Under the pieces are notes generated by a model. That model had not been told where the DNA came from and searched no databases. It saw nothing but the letters and a program-made list of their open reading frames with translations. A DNA stretch of 64,000 bases, from contig JAULJL010000015.1 of NCBI GenBank assembly GCA_030761205.1, positions 9,553,501 to 9,617,500 of the forward strand, written 5' to 3'. The first letter of the stretch is position 1, and each line of letters begins with the position of its first letter. Positions 44,819 through 56,549 of this stretch are shown one piece after another. The translations under genes and the position numbers were made by a program. The DNA comes from Fremontodendron californicum (taxonomy: Eukaryota; Streptophyta; Magnoliopsida; Malvales; Malvaceae).

Positions 44819-45393
44819 TAGGGATGGCAAAATTTGAATCGTCTGATGGATTTCGAACCGATCCGTTCCGAATGAAAAGGGCTTATTTTTAACAGTGGAG
44901 GCGGAGCGGGGCAAATTTTTTTTTGTTTGAAAGGTGTGGATTGAGCGATTCTGATAATTGCCTGCTCCGTCCCGTCCAGTCTCGAGTAGTGAAATTACTA
45001 TTTTACTCTTAAATATTTAGTTTTTAAAAAGATAATAAATTAATACAACTAAATTTATTATTTGATGTTTATATTTATTTATTTATTTGATCTCTTCTTG
45101 TCAAAATAGTCCTCTTATCGTATAGGTTATATATCATTTGATACTTATGTTGAATTTATATTTAAATTTTTTTACAATGCTTTATTATTTGAAAAAATTA
45201 TAAATAATCAATAAATATCGAATGGGGTGGGACGGGACGGTTATGGATGTTACCAACATTTATGAAGGTGATAGTAGTATTGAAATTTTAATATTCACAA
45301 CGAAACGGGACGAGTGATGAGACAGAGTATTCTAATGACGAGACGAAGATGAATTTTACAATATCCGTCCGGCCCGCTCTATTATCATCTCCA
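44819..45393. mobile_element. hAT-type MITE (575 bp)
   Basis: Flanked by an exact 8-bp duplication ATGGCGTT (44811-44818 and 45394-45401). The left end is TAGGGATGGCAAAATT. The right end read backwards is TGGAGATGATAATAGAG, an imperfect inverted repeat. GC-rich patches (GGAGCGGGGC, GGGACGGGACGG) contrast with an AT-rich middle. Non-coding. Confidence 0.75.
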
Positions 45394-45492
45394 ATGGCGT
45401 TGAAATTGATGGTGTGAGACCCTACCCACATGAATTTAGAGACAAAAAGAAAATATCATATAAAGCAGTTCCCCTACTAAATAATCTAACTA

Positions 45493-45704
45493 GGTCCGAT
45501 AATTTGTGTATTCATATCGTGTTCGTGTATTTTCTTGTGTTTAAGGTGTTTTATATTTATATAAATTTTGACGTGTTAATAATTGCGTTATATAGATTTT
45601 GACACATTCGTGTATTCGTGTCCTTTTTTTTTTTGTCGTGTCATGTTTTAATTATTTTTTTCATGTCGTGTAATCGTATCATGTCTAATAATACTATATC
45701 TAGA
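45493..45704. mobile_element. 212-bp insertion with 8-bp target duplication
   Basis: TCTAACTA at 45485-45492 and 45705-45712 flanks a segment missing from X1, where the single target lies at 31059-31066. It contains the same TTCGTGT and TTTTGACACATTCGTG motifs as the interior of the Helitron-like insertion upstream, so the two share a repeat family. Inverted ends are weak. The 8-bp duplication suggests hAT. Confidence 0.65.
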
Positions 45705-45910
45705 TCTAACTATGAAATTAAATAAAAAAGATTCAGGAGAAAGTTTAATTGGCAACATCCAAAAAAATAAAAAATAAAAAATTACCATAGTAAAACTGTT
45801 TGAACAAAAAAATATATGACAACTCATTACATTTGTTCTGCCTGCATTTTGATGAGTAATTAGCATTTATTAGTCAACAGGTTTAGTGACCAAAAATTTA
45901 CATGTTAAAA

Positions 45911-48009
45911 TCAAGAATAACCAAAATCCTGAATGTGAATGTTTAATCTTCTAAGCCAAATAGAGTGATTAATCATGTGGAAGACATCATATCTCTTGGG
46001 AGTTGCATTCACCACAAAATGTCTTTGAACTTGTTTCACTCTCCTTTGCATTCTCAAATATTGCCTCTGAGAAATGCCCATCAGTATCTTTTTGATGTTT
46101 GGGATGTCCCTGACAGCAACCTTAACTGAGAACGAATTCCAATTCAGAACATCACTGAAAGGGGGCACATAGCTGTCGGAAATCAACACTGGAACACATT
46201 CTGCATAGATAGCCTCCACAATCCTGGGGCTTGCCACTTCATATCCACTCGGACATAGGCAAAACCTGCTATTCTTCAGCTTTGACATGTATGAAACTCC
46301 GTTGGGAAGTTGGTCATAGACTTGGACATCCTGGTCATGTTTGTCTTTCCACTCGTTCAGAAGAAGGTACCTGATGTAGCCATGGAGATGGCCGGCGAAA
46401 AACGCAAGAATGGACCGGCGAGAGGGAGAAGGACCACCTATTAACCCTTCTACTTCGCCTGTTAAAAGATTGATTTCTGGAAATGAGGCATCTTTAGCTG
46501 GATTAAATCCTTCAGAAGTGTTTGCATTACATAAAACTCTAATAGACTTATTGAACATATGAGGAACATAGGAGGATGCAAGCGGCCCCTGAAAGTAAAT
46601 TTTATGAACAATACATCAGATTAATCAATCCATAAGCCAACATATGATGTACTAATGTTATTTGCTATGTTGCTCCGACTATTCATTTTTCTTGAAATAC
46701 CTGTGTCCGATGCATATTCGGATATGGGTGTTAGAAGAACCCTCCAAATACATGGAAAAACTTAAAATAAATCAGACATAGCCATGTCGAACACATACCC
46801 GTGTCTAACACTCACACCCGAGTCCGAGTAACATAGGTTATTTGCACTTAGAGGGTACAATTACTTACCCAATCATGGCAGGAGAGCATGAAATGGTCAG
46901 CACCAAGGCTTCGATTCCAGTAAGGATGTTTACTGGCAATGACATCGATATAATCTACAACAGCACGTCCAATGGCATCGGTTTTAAATGTTTCAGGCTC
47001 ATAGAGGTAATGAACCAGCATGGCAACACTGAATGGAAGGAAATAAACCAATGCCTCATCAGGGTCTTCAGTTGTATAAAATTTTCCCTTTTCCAATTCA
47101 TGAATGAACCTTCCCTCTGAGGAATATATGCTCCTACATGGACCATTATGGAACATTGGTGGATCTCCTTCCTGGTACACATAAATCTTGAAGAGCTTCT
47201 CCATCTCTAAGTAACTCCTAAATTATTTCAGTCAGAAAAGGTTAATTAATTGTAAATTTGTAATAAAAAAAGTATAGTTAATAAACAGAGAGACCCTTTA
47301 TTGAATTGAATTAGTAGTACCTATGAAAAGCATTTGCATTCCTGTATATTGGGCCATGAGGCACATAATCTGGGTCTTGATGGATCGATGTCAAATTCTT
47401 AACTCGAGCAGCCTCTTTTATGGAGGATCGGGTTCTTGCCAATTTTGCTTCAAGCTTCTCCAACTTGCTGTTTCTCTTTACAAACCTTGTCGTGGATGTA
47501 ACATCAATATCTTCAGATTCGTTATTCTTTGACATGTCCTGCTTTTTAGTTAGAATTTAAATGTCAAAGGTGATATGAAACAAAAAAGAAAACATGAAAG
47601 GTTTGAGAAAGAAAAAAAAAAAAAAAAAAGGAATTCTTACAAGTTGAACCGGTTCTTTCTCAATAAATGCATCTGAAAAGGACATATTGGAAGCAAGAAA
47701 ATGTGTTTCAGGTTCTAGGAAAGAAGAATCCGTCGAGGATCCATTGAAGATGGAAGACCCTTCGACTATGCGAGTATTAGATATTGGCTCTTCTATTACT
47801 GAAGAAGGATAAGAAGCATTAGAGTGAGAAACCAAGTGGCCAAATCTCCATGTCCATGGAGAAGACAATGGAGACAAAGTGAAGGACGCAGGAACCAATG
47901 TAGAGACAAGAACCAAGAACAAAACCAACGGTATAACAAGGATTAAAACCAGTTTCAATGAAGAAGACCAGAAAGATGGACTATGAGCCTTGTCATTAGG
48001 AGTTGTCAT
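45911..48009 (-). CDS. Exostosin-family (GT47) glycosyltransferase
   Basis: Four exons with GT-AG introns: 47641-48009, 47321-47538, 46869-47217 and 45911-46588. They join in frame to 537 residues. The N-terminus (MTTPNDKAHSPSFWSSS) leads into one hydrophobic anchor at about residues 18-40, giving a type II Golgi membrane protein. A variable stem follows, then the exostosin domain: KLFKIYVYQEGDPPMFHNGP, HPYWNRSLGADHFMLSCHDW, and the conserved C-terminal RFCLCPSGYEVASPRIVEAI at about 420-440. It resembles Arabidopsis probable glycosyltransferases of the At3g07620/At5g03795 type, thought to act on cell-wall or arabinogalactan glycans. The substrate is unknown. The start at 48009 is chosen because the anchor follows directly; an in-frame ATG at 48087 is possible. 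Intron 3 holds a MITE. The gene looks intact. Confidence 0.92.
46665..46836. mobile_element. hAT-type MITE in exostosin intron 3
   Basis: The 172-bp segment begins CTATGTTGCTCCGACT and ends AGTCCGAGTAACATAG, a near-perfect inverted pair. GTTATTTG flanks both sides (46657-46664 and 46837-46844). It lies wholly in the intron and should be spliced out. Diverged relatives may exist near 3765-3945 and 48440-48600. Confidence 0.8.
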
Positions 48010-48704
48010 CAATGAAATTCTCGGTTCTAAATCGGTGTCAGAAACTGAAAAACAATGAAAATTAAGTTGGTGAAGTTGTAACTGCATGGAGGTGGGGATT
48101 CATTTCTTGATTGCTGGTTTTATTCTTTGCTGCCCGTCTGAAATATTCTCGATCGAAAGAGGGTTCTGCGGCTACAGCCTTTTCAAGTGTAACGTTCACC
48201 ATTGCAGTTAATGAAGTCAATTTCTTTGAGTCGACGCTTCCTCTTTTTGATTCCAAGTTGGCTCTATTTCCTGATATAATTTTAGTTTATAGAATTGTTG
48301 ACTTTTGGTTTGCAAGGATTTTAGTTTGTGTGCAAACATTAAGTAGTTTGCAAGGATCTTTCTTTTTTATTTACAGTTATTCTTGGGTCAAATTGCATTA
48401 AACAAAATTAAAAAAAAACTAAAGTAATGTAGCATATAGTTATGTTATCTGGAATCGTAGTTGAGTATCGGATGTGAGTATGTATCAAATACGGGTATAT
48501 TCAAATTTTTTAAAAGTTTTTTTTATATATTTGAAAAATTATATCTCATATTCATGTTCGAATATCTGTCAGATACAAAAAAAAAAATGAATAAGACAAG
48601 TAATATAGGCATATATCATATATTCAAATATTCCAAGTTGTAGGAATGAAGTTGATCACAAGAGAGGCAGGAAGATGAAAATATATGGATTTTAAAGTTG
48701 AGCT
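48010..48704. other. Exostosin upstream region
   Basis: Presumed 5' UTR and promoter of the exostosin gene. A small minus-strand reading frame of 64 codons (48062-48256) resembles no known protein and could be an upstream ORF. AT-rich DNA at 48400-48650 includes a diverged repeat (GGATGTGAGTATG, TCGAATATCTGTCAGATAC). No other gene is seen. Confidence 0.5.
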
Positions 48705-50319
48705 CGGGTGAGGTGATTTAAAGCATCATTTCCCAATGGCCCAAATATTTTTACTTCTCGAAAAATTGAGCAAGAAGGATGAAAATGAGTAGAGCAGTTG
48801 CAACTAGGGGGATGCCTCTGGATCTGAGTTAGGGGGGGCCGTCGCCATTACGGACATTGGTGCATAGGATTTAGAACTTAGGACCATTACAAATTACTCT
48901 TTGTGAGTTGAGAGAACCAACATAAACTCATTCATTTTTAATAAATGAATTGTCCTGGTTTTAACATATGGTTGCACATTCCAAAATATTTAAAAAAGAT
49001 GGAGAAAAATAATAGAGACAACCATTACTAATAGTAATAACAGGGAATCTCGTGAATTTGATTTAAGGGAGAATAATGTCTTGTTAATTTGATAATTAAA
49101 TTAAAACATTATTGTTGCCAACCGAACCTTAGTTGAGATGAAATGTAAATTGGTTAAATTTTTCAAAATTGTGGGTTAGATTTGTGGAGGTTACGGATTT
49201 GAATGGATTTAAACGCGTAATATCATTCTCAAATGAATTAAGTAAATAGGGTTGGAAGGTTATAAGATTAAATTAGAAATTAAAAAAAAAAAAAAAAAAA
49301 ACATTAGTGCTAAAAAATCCACATAATTACCACACTTATCATTTAACTTTATGAACAAAGAAGAATGAACCATGGCTTAAAAACCAGACAAAAACCTTTA
49401 GCCCAAAAGAGAAACCCCAAAAAACAAAGCCAAGGACCCAAGGTAACGTGATTATTTTTTATTTTTTATTTTTTTCTTTATTTGCCAATCAAGGGTATAT
49501 GGTCAGTCCTGGCAAACCATTTCAAGATCAGATGCAATAGAATTGCATCCTTATCTGCTACATCTTGAGAGTAATAAGAGATTGGATATCTCATTTGCAT
49601 GCAAATCAAGGGTAACCATAAAAAATTGCATTAAAATGGCATTTCATTTCCCCATGAGAGCTTAGTCATTTGGAAGTTCAGCATTTTATGCAGAGAGAGA
49701 ATAATCGAAGAACCTCAGTCCTCACACAAACAATAAAAATGCTCAGACCACGCGGTCACCTTGGTGTACCAAACCAATATTATAGTAGGCTGTAGGCTGT
49801 AGGCGTAACGTTACGATTTGTGGTGCAAGAACCTTATGAATCATTCTCTCAGTATTATGATCAATAGTGCGGAAGGAGATTTTCAGTACACTTGCAAGAT
49901 TGATCTTAAGCCTTGCCATTTCTGGAGCAAAAGAGGGTGCAAATCCTTTGAGGTTGAAGGAAAACCAAGTGGATGTCTACTGGGATCTTCGTTCAGCTAA
50001 ATTTAGCAGTGACCCTGAAGCATCAGCAGATTATTATGTCGCATCTAGTTGCTGATGAAGAGGTGCTGTTGTTGTTGGGAGATTACAAGAAAAAAAGCAT
50101 ACAAGAGAACAAAATCAAGACCAGCATTGGTTGAACTTGAACCTCTCCTAATTTACAAGAAGGGATTAAGGAAAACGTGTTTGCCAAGAAGGGTTTTAGC
50201 GACCAGAGCTAGATTCGATGAAAGAAGAAAAGAACAATGAGATTGTTGTGGAGAGTTCAACAACCGGATTGGAGGGACCCTGAAATGTGGATTAGAATGG
50301 ATTGGGGTCTTTTGGTTTA

Positions 50320-50651
50320 CTTTTGCTATGTTTGAAAACATGAATTTTTGAAATTTTGGATTTGGATTTGGATTTCATTTGCTATATAAATTGTGAGAAT
50401 GAAATGCATACATTATGTATAAATTAGTTAAGATTCAATATGATCATATATTTGAAAGGTATAAAAACATAAATTTCAAATTCACAAATAGCTATAGGTA
50501 TTTCAAATTCATCTCTAAATAGGCATCCAACAAATCCATGGATTTGAAAAATAATCATCAGTTTTACATTTACAAGTGTTTTATTACACAATTTATACTA
50601 GTTTTGAAATTCAAATCCATCTTTTGAAATTCAAGTTCCCAAATGCAACCT
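50320..50651. mobile_element. PIF/Harbinger-type MITE in DUF868 copy 2
   Basis: Flanked by TTA on both sides (50317-50319 and 50652-50654), the PIF/Harbinger target. The left end reads TTTTGCTATGTTTGAAAACA; the right end read backwards reads AGGTTGCATTTGGGAACTTG. The inverted similarity continues for about 50 bases. It splits the coding sequence just before RNLQWKF. In D1 the matching junction TTAGGAATTTGCAG remains, but the sequence to its left is deleted. Confidence 0.75.
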
Positions 50652-50768
50652 TTAGGAATTTGCAGTGGAAATTCAGGGGCAACCAGACTGTTTTGGCAAA
50701 TAGACAACCGGTGAAAGTGTTATGGGATGTGCATGACTGGTTGTTTAGCAGCCCCGAAACAGGCTTTA

Positions 50769-52092
50769 TGTCATGGTCAGGCATCGGCATGCCTTGGGGC
50801 CACCATGACTACCCTGATGAGAAGCATCGGACGAGACCTGGCTAATGGGATAGGTGATCCCTGATGGTGCCAAGAGTGGCACGAGCCTCGGAGCAGATCG
50901 ACTTGTAGGCACCTTGGAGTCAATTAACCTTGTGGGCGCTCCCGGGTGAGCCATGTGCGGAAGCATTCGAGTGGGTTGGTGGAGTATTGAGACGAATGGT
51001 AGCAACGTTGGGATCAAGAGGAAGATCTTTGTGCTTGGAAGTGGGGCTTGAGTGGCCTTGAGTTGGCTTGAAGATAAAGTGTCCCCATTTCAGACATCCC
51101 AACGGTTCCTGGTGGTAGAGCTCTTAAAGCTCTTAAGCTCTTTATAGGGGGACGATCGGTGTCAGCTCTCCACCACCCCCTCACCTTGCAAGCGGGCGGG
51201 GCCTTGCTTGGTGCAAGTGAGCTACTCCTAGGCACATGTGGTGCTTAGGTGGGCGAGCATCGGTGCCAAAGAATGGCACGGTGTTTCTTCGGGACAAGGT
51301 AATCCCGGGGATGGTTCGAGGCCAGCAGGCCTCGTATTGCGCCAGTGGATTGAAGTGCGGGGTTAGACCATAGCAATAGCTATGCCCCGCGGGCTCCTCC
51401 ACCCAAGGTCTAGTGTTGCCGGGGATCATGCGATGGTGCTTGCGTAGGAGGGGCACCGAGATGAGATTGTTGGACAAGTGGGCTAGCAGATAGGCAAGAT
51501 GCTAGTCCCGTGTGGCTTATCGATGGCTAACGTACAAGTGTGTTGGAGCTGGGACAACACACTTGAGCCTTGAGACTTGAACATGATGTTGAGTGTCCAT
51601 CATGTGTGGAACTAGCCATGAACAAGGCTAGGAAATTGGCCTAAGAGTGGCCTTTGTGGGCAACTGAGTTGAGCCTAGAATGGCTCTTGCTGGTGGCAAG
51701 CCAACTAATGAGTAGTGCCTCTTGGGTTCAAGGCACGAGAGCTTCGAGGCGTGCATGCGGACATGGTGTTGGGTTCTCACCATGCTAGGATGCAAGATCC
51801 TAAGAGAAGTGGGGCTAGGATCCCCTTATGTGGGCTTGACGTATAGGTGCTCGGGGCCTCTTGTGAGCAAGTGTGCCGGTTGTATAACGGGAGTTGGTGT
51901 CCTCCCTAGATGACTTGACGATTGGGCGTATGGCCTTGAAGGGCCGAGCCATGTAAGGCTCTCGAGGTGTTGCTTAAGAGATATTAATTGTCGATGCGAA
52001 AAATGGACTGAGAAGGCTAACCTCGACTAGGAGTAGTCTTGGTGTCGCACGGTCGTGTCGTTTTTGGTTTAAGGAATGCGCGGATCGTGACA
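50769..52092 (-). mobile_element. Probable solo LTR (1.3 kb) in DUF868 copy 2
   Basis: The insertion is missing from D1 at 2325. Read on the minus strand it starts TGTCACGATCCGCGCATTCC and ends GACCATGACA, the TG...CA ends of an LTR. The flanks CTTTA (50764-50768) and CCTTG (52093-52097) match at 3 of 5, both changes being C/T or G/A transitions. A TATA element (CCTATAAAGAGC on the minus strand) lies near 51140. It is markedly GC-richer than its surroundings and has no coding domain. Confidence 0.6.
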
Positions 52093-52941
52093 CCTTGGCT
52101 TGTTTATATTCAAGCCAATCGCGGGTGAAGCAGACAGTGACAAAGAGGGCAGTAGCCACGGAGGAGACAGCGATCCCCCACCACGACATCCGAATTCAGT
52201 CTGTTTCTTTATGCATGGAAGATTGACTGATATTGGATGCGTGCATTCTGCAATTTTCATGCATGTATATTCTTGAAATATTGTAAATTGTACTCTTTAT
52301 AAGGCCACATGATTTAGAACCAATAATACACTTGTATATTACATTGTTCATAAGATACAAGCCTTTCGTCCTGCATAAATCTCCTTGTTCTTACTGATAA
52401 AGTAGAAATCAGCTAACATGTCCACAACCATCCTCTGTATCGAAATAGCAATTCCTTGTTATTTACATATATGGTCTAGGAGTGTTTCTCCCAAGCCAAA
52501 TTAAAGCAGCATGTCTTCATTCTGCTCTTTAAGAGAGAGAGAGAGAGAGAGGGGGGGATGTTGATATTTGTGCTATTATAGCATTTCCTTGGTGAAAATG
52601 GTAAAATCATTTTCAAGGCACCAAGATAGGTTCTCTTGCCTGTTGGCTGTTGTGGCAATTTGCAAGATTGAAACACCATGTAATGTTGGCAAATATTTAG
52701 AGTGAAGAATGTCATTTTTCTTTAGACGTCCATATACAACGACATGGATGTGGCTTTCTGACCCTACTAATAAATGGAAAATTTAAGAAAAAAAAGTTTA
52801 AACATACATGTATCTTTATGATACATACTCATCCAATGCTCACTCTTGAGTCCAAAAAACATAACACATGAGAAAAACCAGGAACTACAATGTATTTTAC
52901 CCTTTAAATAATCCTTTTTCTGCTAGTTAATGATTTTCTGG

Positions 52942-53620
52942 GACTCTACTTTGTTGGATCATGGGATATAGGGGGAGATGCTTATGCTGGTTGCAATTAG
53001 GAGAGTTAGGATTAGGCCAGGAAGCAAGAGTACTCAAATGTTTAATGGCCTTAAACTACAGGAAAAACTTGTAAGTTCCTTTCTTAAGGTCCTGAAGTTT
53101 ACTAATAAAAGCAGGCCAAAATTCAAACAGCTTTAAAACAGTTAAAATTATCTGTGATAGAAGTATGATAGCATTAGCAGAATCCAGTACAGAGTTTCTA
53201 GAATCTTTTGAGGCCTTACTTGGAGCTGGAATCCTCAATGCCAATTACTAATTGAATATAACTGTCTTATGCGCAGACATCAGTTTTGGCTTCACTCACC
53301 ATCTGTCCTCTTTCAAGTACCAAAAGCATCTTCCAAAATAATAGAGAAAAAAAAAAAAAAAAAAAAAAGATGGATTCTGTTACCATGTCTGCTAGTTAGG
53401 TTTTAGAAGAAAAAAATGTACAGTAATTTATCATCTGCCTACAATAAGGGTGAGTCACCTTTGAATTTTCTCATAATTTGATCAGAAGTTACTCCAAGAA
53501 AGTTTGTACATAAGTAACTTCTAATGTTGCACAAAAATGTATATTGGAAGATCCTGAATCTTGCAAAAAGCTGCAAGTAATGAATCACCAAATTACTATA
53601 TGAAAACCCGGACGCCAATA
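52942..53620. other. Intergenic, downstream of SFT2
   Basis: From the end of block D2 to the SFT2 stop codon. It includes a long A run (53347-53368). A minus-strand reading frame at 53056-53244 resembles nothing known. I see no supported gene. The right-hand part is likely the SFT2 3' UTR. Confidence 0.55.
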
Positions 53621-56549
53621 TCACCTCCCAAAGCATCTCAAAACTGACGAGGCAAGAGTTGAAGAAAGAAATTTCAATCCAGAAGATCCTCCAGGGAAGT
53701 AGGATATAGCATAGTACGATAGCGAAATGACCTAAAACAGATTGAACAACATGTATTACAACATGCAGATAATGATAATGATAATAAATTATTTTTTATG
53801 TTCCACCACTTTTAATGAAGAATTAGTATTACAACATGCAGATAATGATAATGATAATAAATTATTGTAACTCATAAGAGGCATAACATATAGTACTTAA
53901 CATCCGTTTTAAAAAGTTATGCTGGCAAAATACTAAAAGAATTAGGTTATTATCCCCTAGATCTTGAAAGATCCCTAATAGATTTTGTAGAAGGCATTGT
54001 ATGAATAACAGAATTTACTCAAAAATAAGGCATTCCAAAATGTTAGTAAAACAGCTAGCACAGAAAGAAGGCATTCCACAATTTTATAAAACAGCTAGCA
54101 CTCAGCAGTCAGAACAGTAACTTATGCATTACAGAACTTCAGGCTCTTTATAAATGTCAAGGAACTCTAGTCAAAACTGCCTTGACCACCATCCAGTACC
54201 CCATTTCCCCAACATGAAGGAAGAAAACCAAAGAAAATACAGATTGATGCAGTGCTAATACCTGTAATACAGAGAACAGCACAGAAAGAATGTAACTATG
54301 AAGCCACATGGAAACGTAAATGGTTCCCACCATACTGCCGACAAAACCCAATGTAAAAGGCAGCCTCTGAAAATAAAGAATAAAGACAGAAAATGCAAAA
54401 TATTTTTAGGAGGCTGTAAGAAGTTAAAATAAAAGATTACTTCGAATTCAGAGTGGTTTTTAAATGGCAAGTTTTAGTGATAAATAAAAATGCTTACTAA
54501 CTACTAAGCACAAAAGAAAGCAATGAACTAATATACCTCTTTGGAGGACATGTGTGCAAGCTGATTTCGAGGACCTTTCAAAGCAAAGAATGAACCAAAA
54601 ATTAATGCACAACCGATAGTAAAGCCGATAGCAAACTTCTGAGGCACCAATACTATCACTGGTAGGAACATGGTGAACGCGACGAAGATGAAGAACACTC
54701 CAGCAGCAAGGAGCACACCGAAGTACATTAAGGATTTACCAGAAGGTACATTGCTAGTTGCAGACTGAAAGCTGCCAGGTAAGTCTCTGACTCCTTTTGA
54801 GACCCTGAAGAGGTAAATCAGCATCATCATTGAAATAGAAATAATGACTACTGAGAAAATAGTGACCAAAGCTCAAACCAAAAATAAGCCAGACTTTTCT
54901 GATAATGAAGCTTTCGCCTCTTATGCTATACAGAAACCAGAGTTTAACTCAAAAGAGATTCTTATCATAAAGGTAACAAGAAAATTGTGTCCCTCCTAAT
55001 ATTATTTGCATAAGCTGTAAAACTACACTCTACACAATTATCCTTCATCACATTCACAAGAAACATATTGCACCCACATAACCATACTAATAATCCTCAT
55101 CAATTGCAGAAAGCCATAACCTATTATCAATGCCACAGGTAGAATGCAAAGGGAGAACCTTTGAAGACTATGGAATTAGGGAGGAGAACAGGTTGCCAGA
55201 ATAAATGGGGCCAATCACTGAATTGTAATAGAGCTAATGGCATGAACTGTGTGAAAAACCTATCTACTTTGCTTGGAAACCTCTCTCAGGAAATTAATCG
55301 CAAGTACTTGCAAATGGGGTAACTCAGATTGAAACATCCAAGAACTCTTGTTCTGATACATTTTGCAATTACTGTCATCCTACAATAATGGAGAAAATAA
55401 TATTTTTGTTGACAAGCTTTTGTAACTTTCTTTTTACAACCCAACAATATCTTAAATATGAACTTTGTCATACCGTGTAACCAAGCTACATGAAAAGCAA
55501 ATAAATCCCACTTAGGTTTATCAAACATAAGAAATAAATTAAAGAATCCAAAGATTGCTACATCAAGGAATGTTTACTAATGAATACTGATCCACCTAAA
55601 CCATGCACAATAGCAAATGGTGCTCCACAGTCTGTCATCTTTGCCTCTCTTTAGATCATTACTGCTCTGTATCAACCATCCATAAACAAAAACAAGTTTG
55701 CAAAGCCACTAGCTCAAAATGTTTTGGTAAAATGGAAGTTGAGAGGTACGTCTCTTCTATCTAACAAACCTTACCCTCCTTTCCTCAAGATTCAAACCTA
55801 ACTAGTGGTGTAAATGAATCAAGCTATTCAAGCTAAGCTCGATGAATACTCGAGCTCAACCCATTCACTATCGAGCTTTTTCTAATAGTTTTATATGTAT
55901 CGGTTATTGTCTTATTAAATTCGAGCTCAAGCTCCATTCCAGTATCAAGCTCCTCACCTGAGTAGATCATATTTGAGCCTGATCGAGTCAAAATTGAGCC
56001 TGGCACTATACCTACTAAGCTCAGCTTAATTACATTACACCCCAAAAACCTGACACCTCCAAGTCGAGCGTCTAAAATTCTAAACCATAACGACGGGACC
56101 AGACCAAATAGCATTAAACCCTTTGTTCCTTTTTAAAAGGGTACAATTTTTCAGACGAAATGAACCCGGATTCAATCCAGTTTATCAAACCCAAAAAAAC
56201 CTACCAAATTAACCAATAAAACAAAAATAAACAACAGAAGATACCCTTTAGCTACGAAGCAAAGAAAACAATATAAAATCAAACAACAAACTGCTATTTA
56301 TCGAAAACCAATGCAAAAGACAACATTTTTTTTCATATTCATATGAAATACGTACACGTTGAAGGTGCCACTGACTTTATCGGTGGTGGTACGAACGGCG
56401 GCTTCGAGATCAAGCCCAAGAGCGGAAGAATCAGAGTCTTGGGAAGCGGCATAGGCGTTCCAATCCGCCAGCAAAGACGGCGATTTCTGTTGATCGACAC
56501 CGCTGCTGCTGGGTCCGCCTAGGAACCAAGACTGCGCCGTGTTCTTCAT
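53621..56549 (-). CDS. SFT2: SFT2-like vesicle transport protein
   Basis: Four exons with GT-AG borders: 56356-56549, 54537-54804, 54262-54366 and 53621-53731, joining in frame to 225 residues. The N-terminal cytosolic part is MKNTAQSWFLGGPSSSG to VRTTTDKVSGTFNVVSKGVR. Four hydrophobic spans follow at about 92-113, 121-140, 158-177 and 180-200. Then comes the conserved tail SYFPGGSSGLKFLSSTLASS and SVLRCFGR. This is the Got1/Sft2 family, Golgi tetraspan proteins needed for fusion of endosome-derived vesicles with the Golgi in yeast. The exon 3 to 4 joint (FSVLQ-VISLSYYAIS) fits the family well. The 1.55-kb first intron carries a MITE. No defects are seen. Confidence 0.93.
55802..56045. mobile_element. 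hAT-like MITE in SFT2 intron 1
   Basis: A 244-bp segment starting CTAGTGGTGTAAATGAATCA. Its right end read backwards is TTGGGGTGTAATGTAATTAA. The flanks AAACCTAA (55794-55801) and AAACCTGA (56046-56053) match at 7 of 8. Interior repeats of CGAGCTCAAGCTC type are typical of this common plant MITE. It lies in the intron, so it should not affect the protein. Confidence 0.7.

Larger units (their letters stand above)
42424..45770. repeat. Paralogous block X2 (partner of X1)
   Basis: Aligns with 11262-12335 and then 30741-31122 in the same order and orientation. In X2 these two parts are contiguous near 44595, confirming that LINE2 inserted into X1 there. X2 has gained a MITE (42539-42814), a Helitron-like insertion (42936-44178) and two hAT-type insertions (44819-45393, 45493-45704). 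There is no gene. Confidence 0.8.
49819..52240 (+). pseudogene. DUF868 family pseudogene, copy 2, with two insertions
   Basis: Motifs in order: WCKNLMNHSLSIMI, then after the shared extra-A frameshift NQVDVYWDLRSAKFSSDPEA, AYKRTKSRPALVE, TRARFDERRKE and a segment equivalent to VESSTTGLRDPEMW (absent from copy 1). After the MITE comes RNLQWKFRGNQTVLANRQPV to HDWLFSSPETG. After the solo LTR comes GLFIFKPIAGEADSDKEGSS. Real segments are 49819-50319, 50652-50763 and 52093-52240. The 5' end is missing, as in copy 1. It is clearly inactive. Confidence 0.8.
48705..52941. repeat. Duplicated block D2 (partner of 480-4010)
   Basis: Same orientation and order as D1. Long runs are nearly identical, for example 48895-49080 against 645-830 and 49680-49985 against 1705-2030. 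D2 keeps part of the DUF868 sequence lost in D1, but has gained a PIF-type MITE (50320-50651) and a probable solo LTR (50769-52092). A (GA)n tract lies at 52533-52551. Confidence 0.85.

Noticed and set aside
48062..48256. 64-codon minus-strand reading frame upstream of the exostosin gene
   Set aside because: No recognisable domain, and a different frame from exon 1. At most an upstream ORF, so not called as a gene.
53056..53244. 62-codon minus-strand reading frame downstream of SFT2
   Set aside because: No recognisable motif. Lies in probable 3' flanking DNA.
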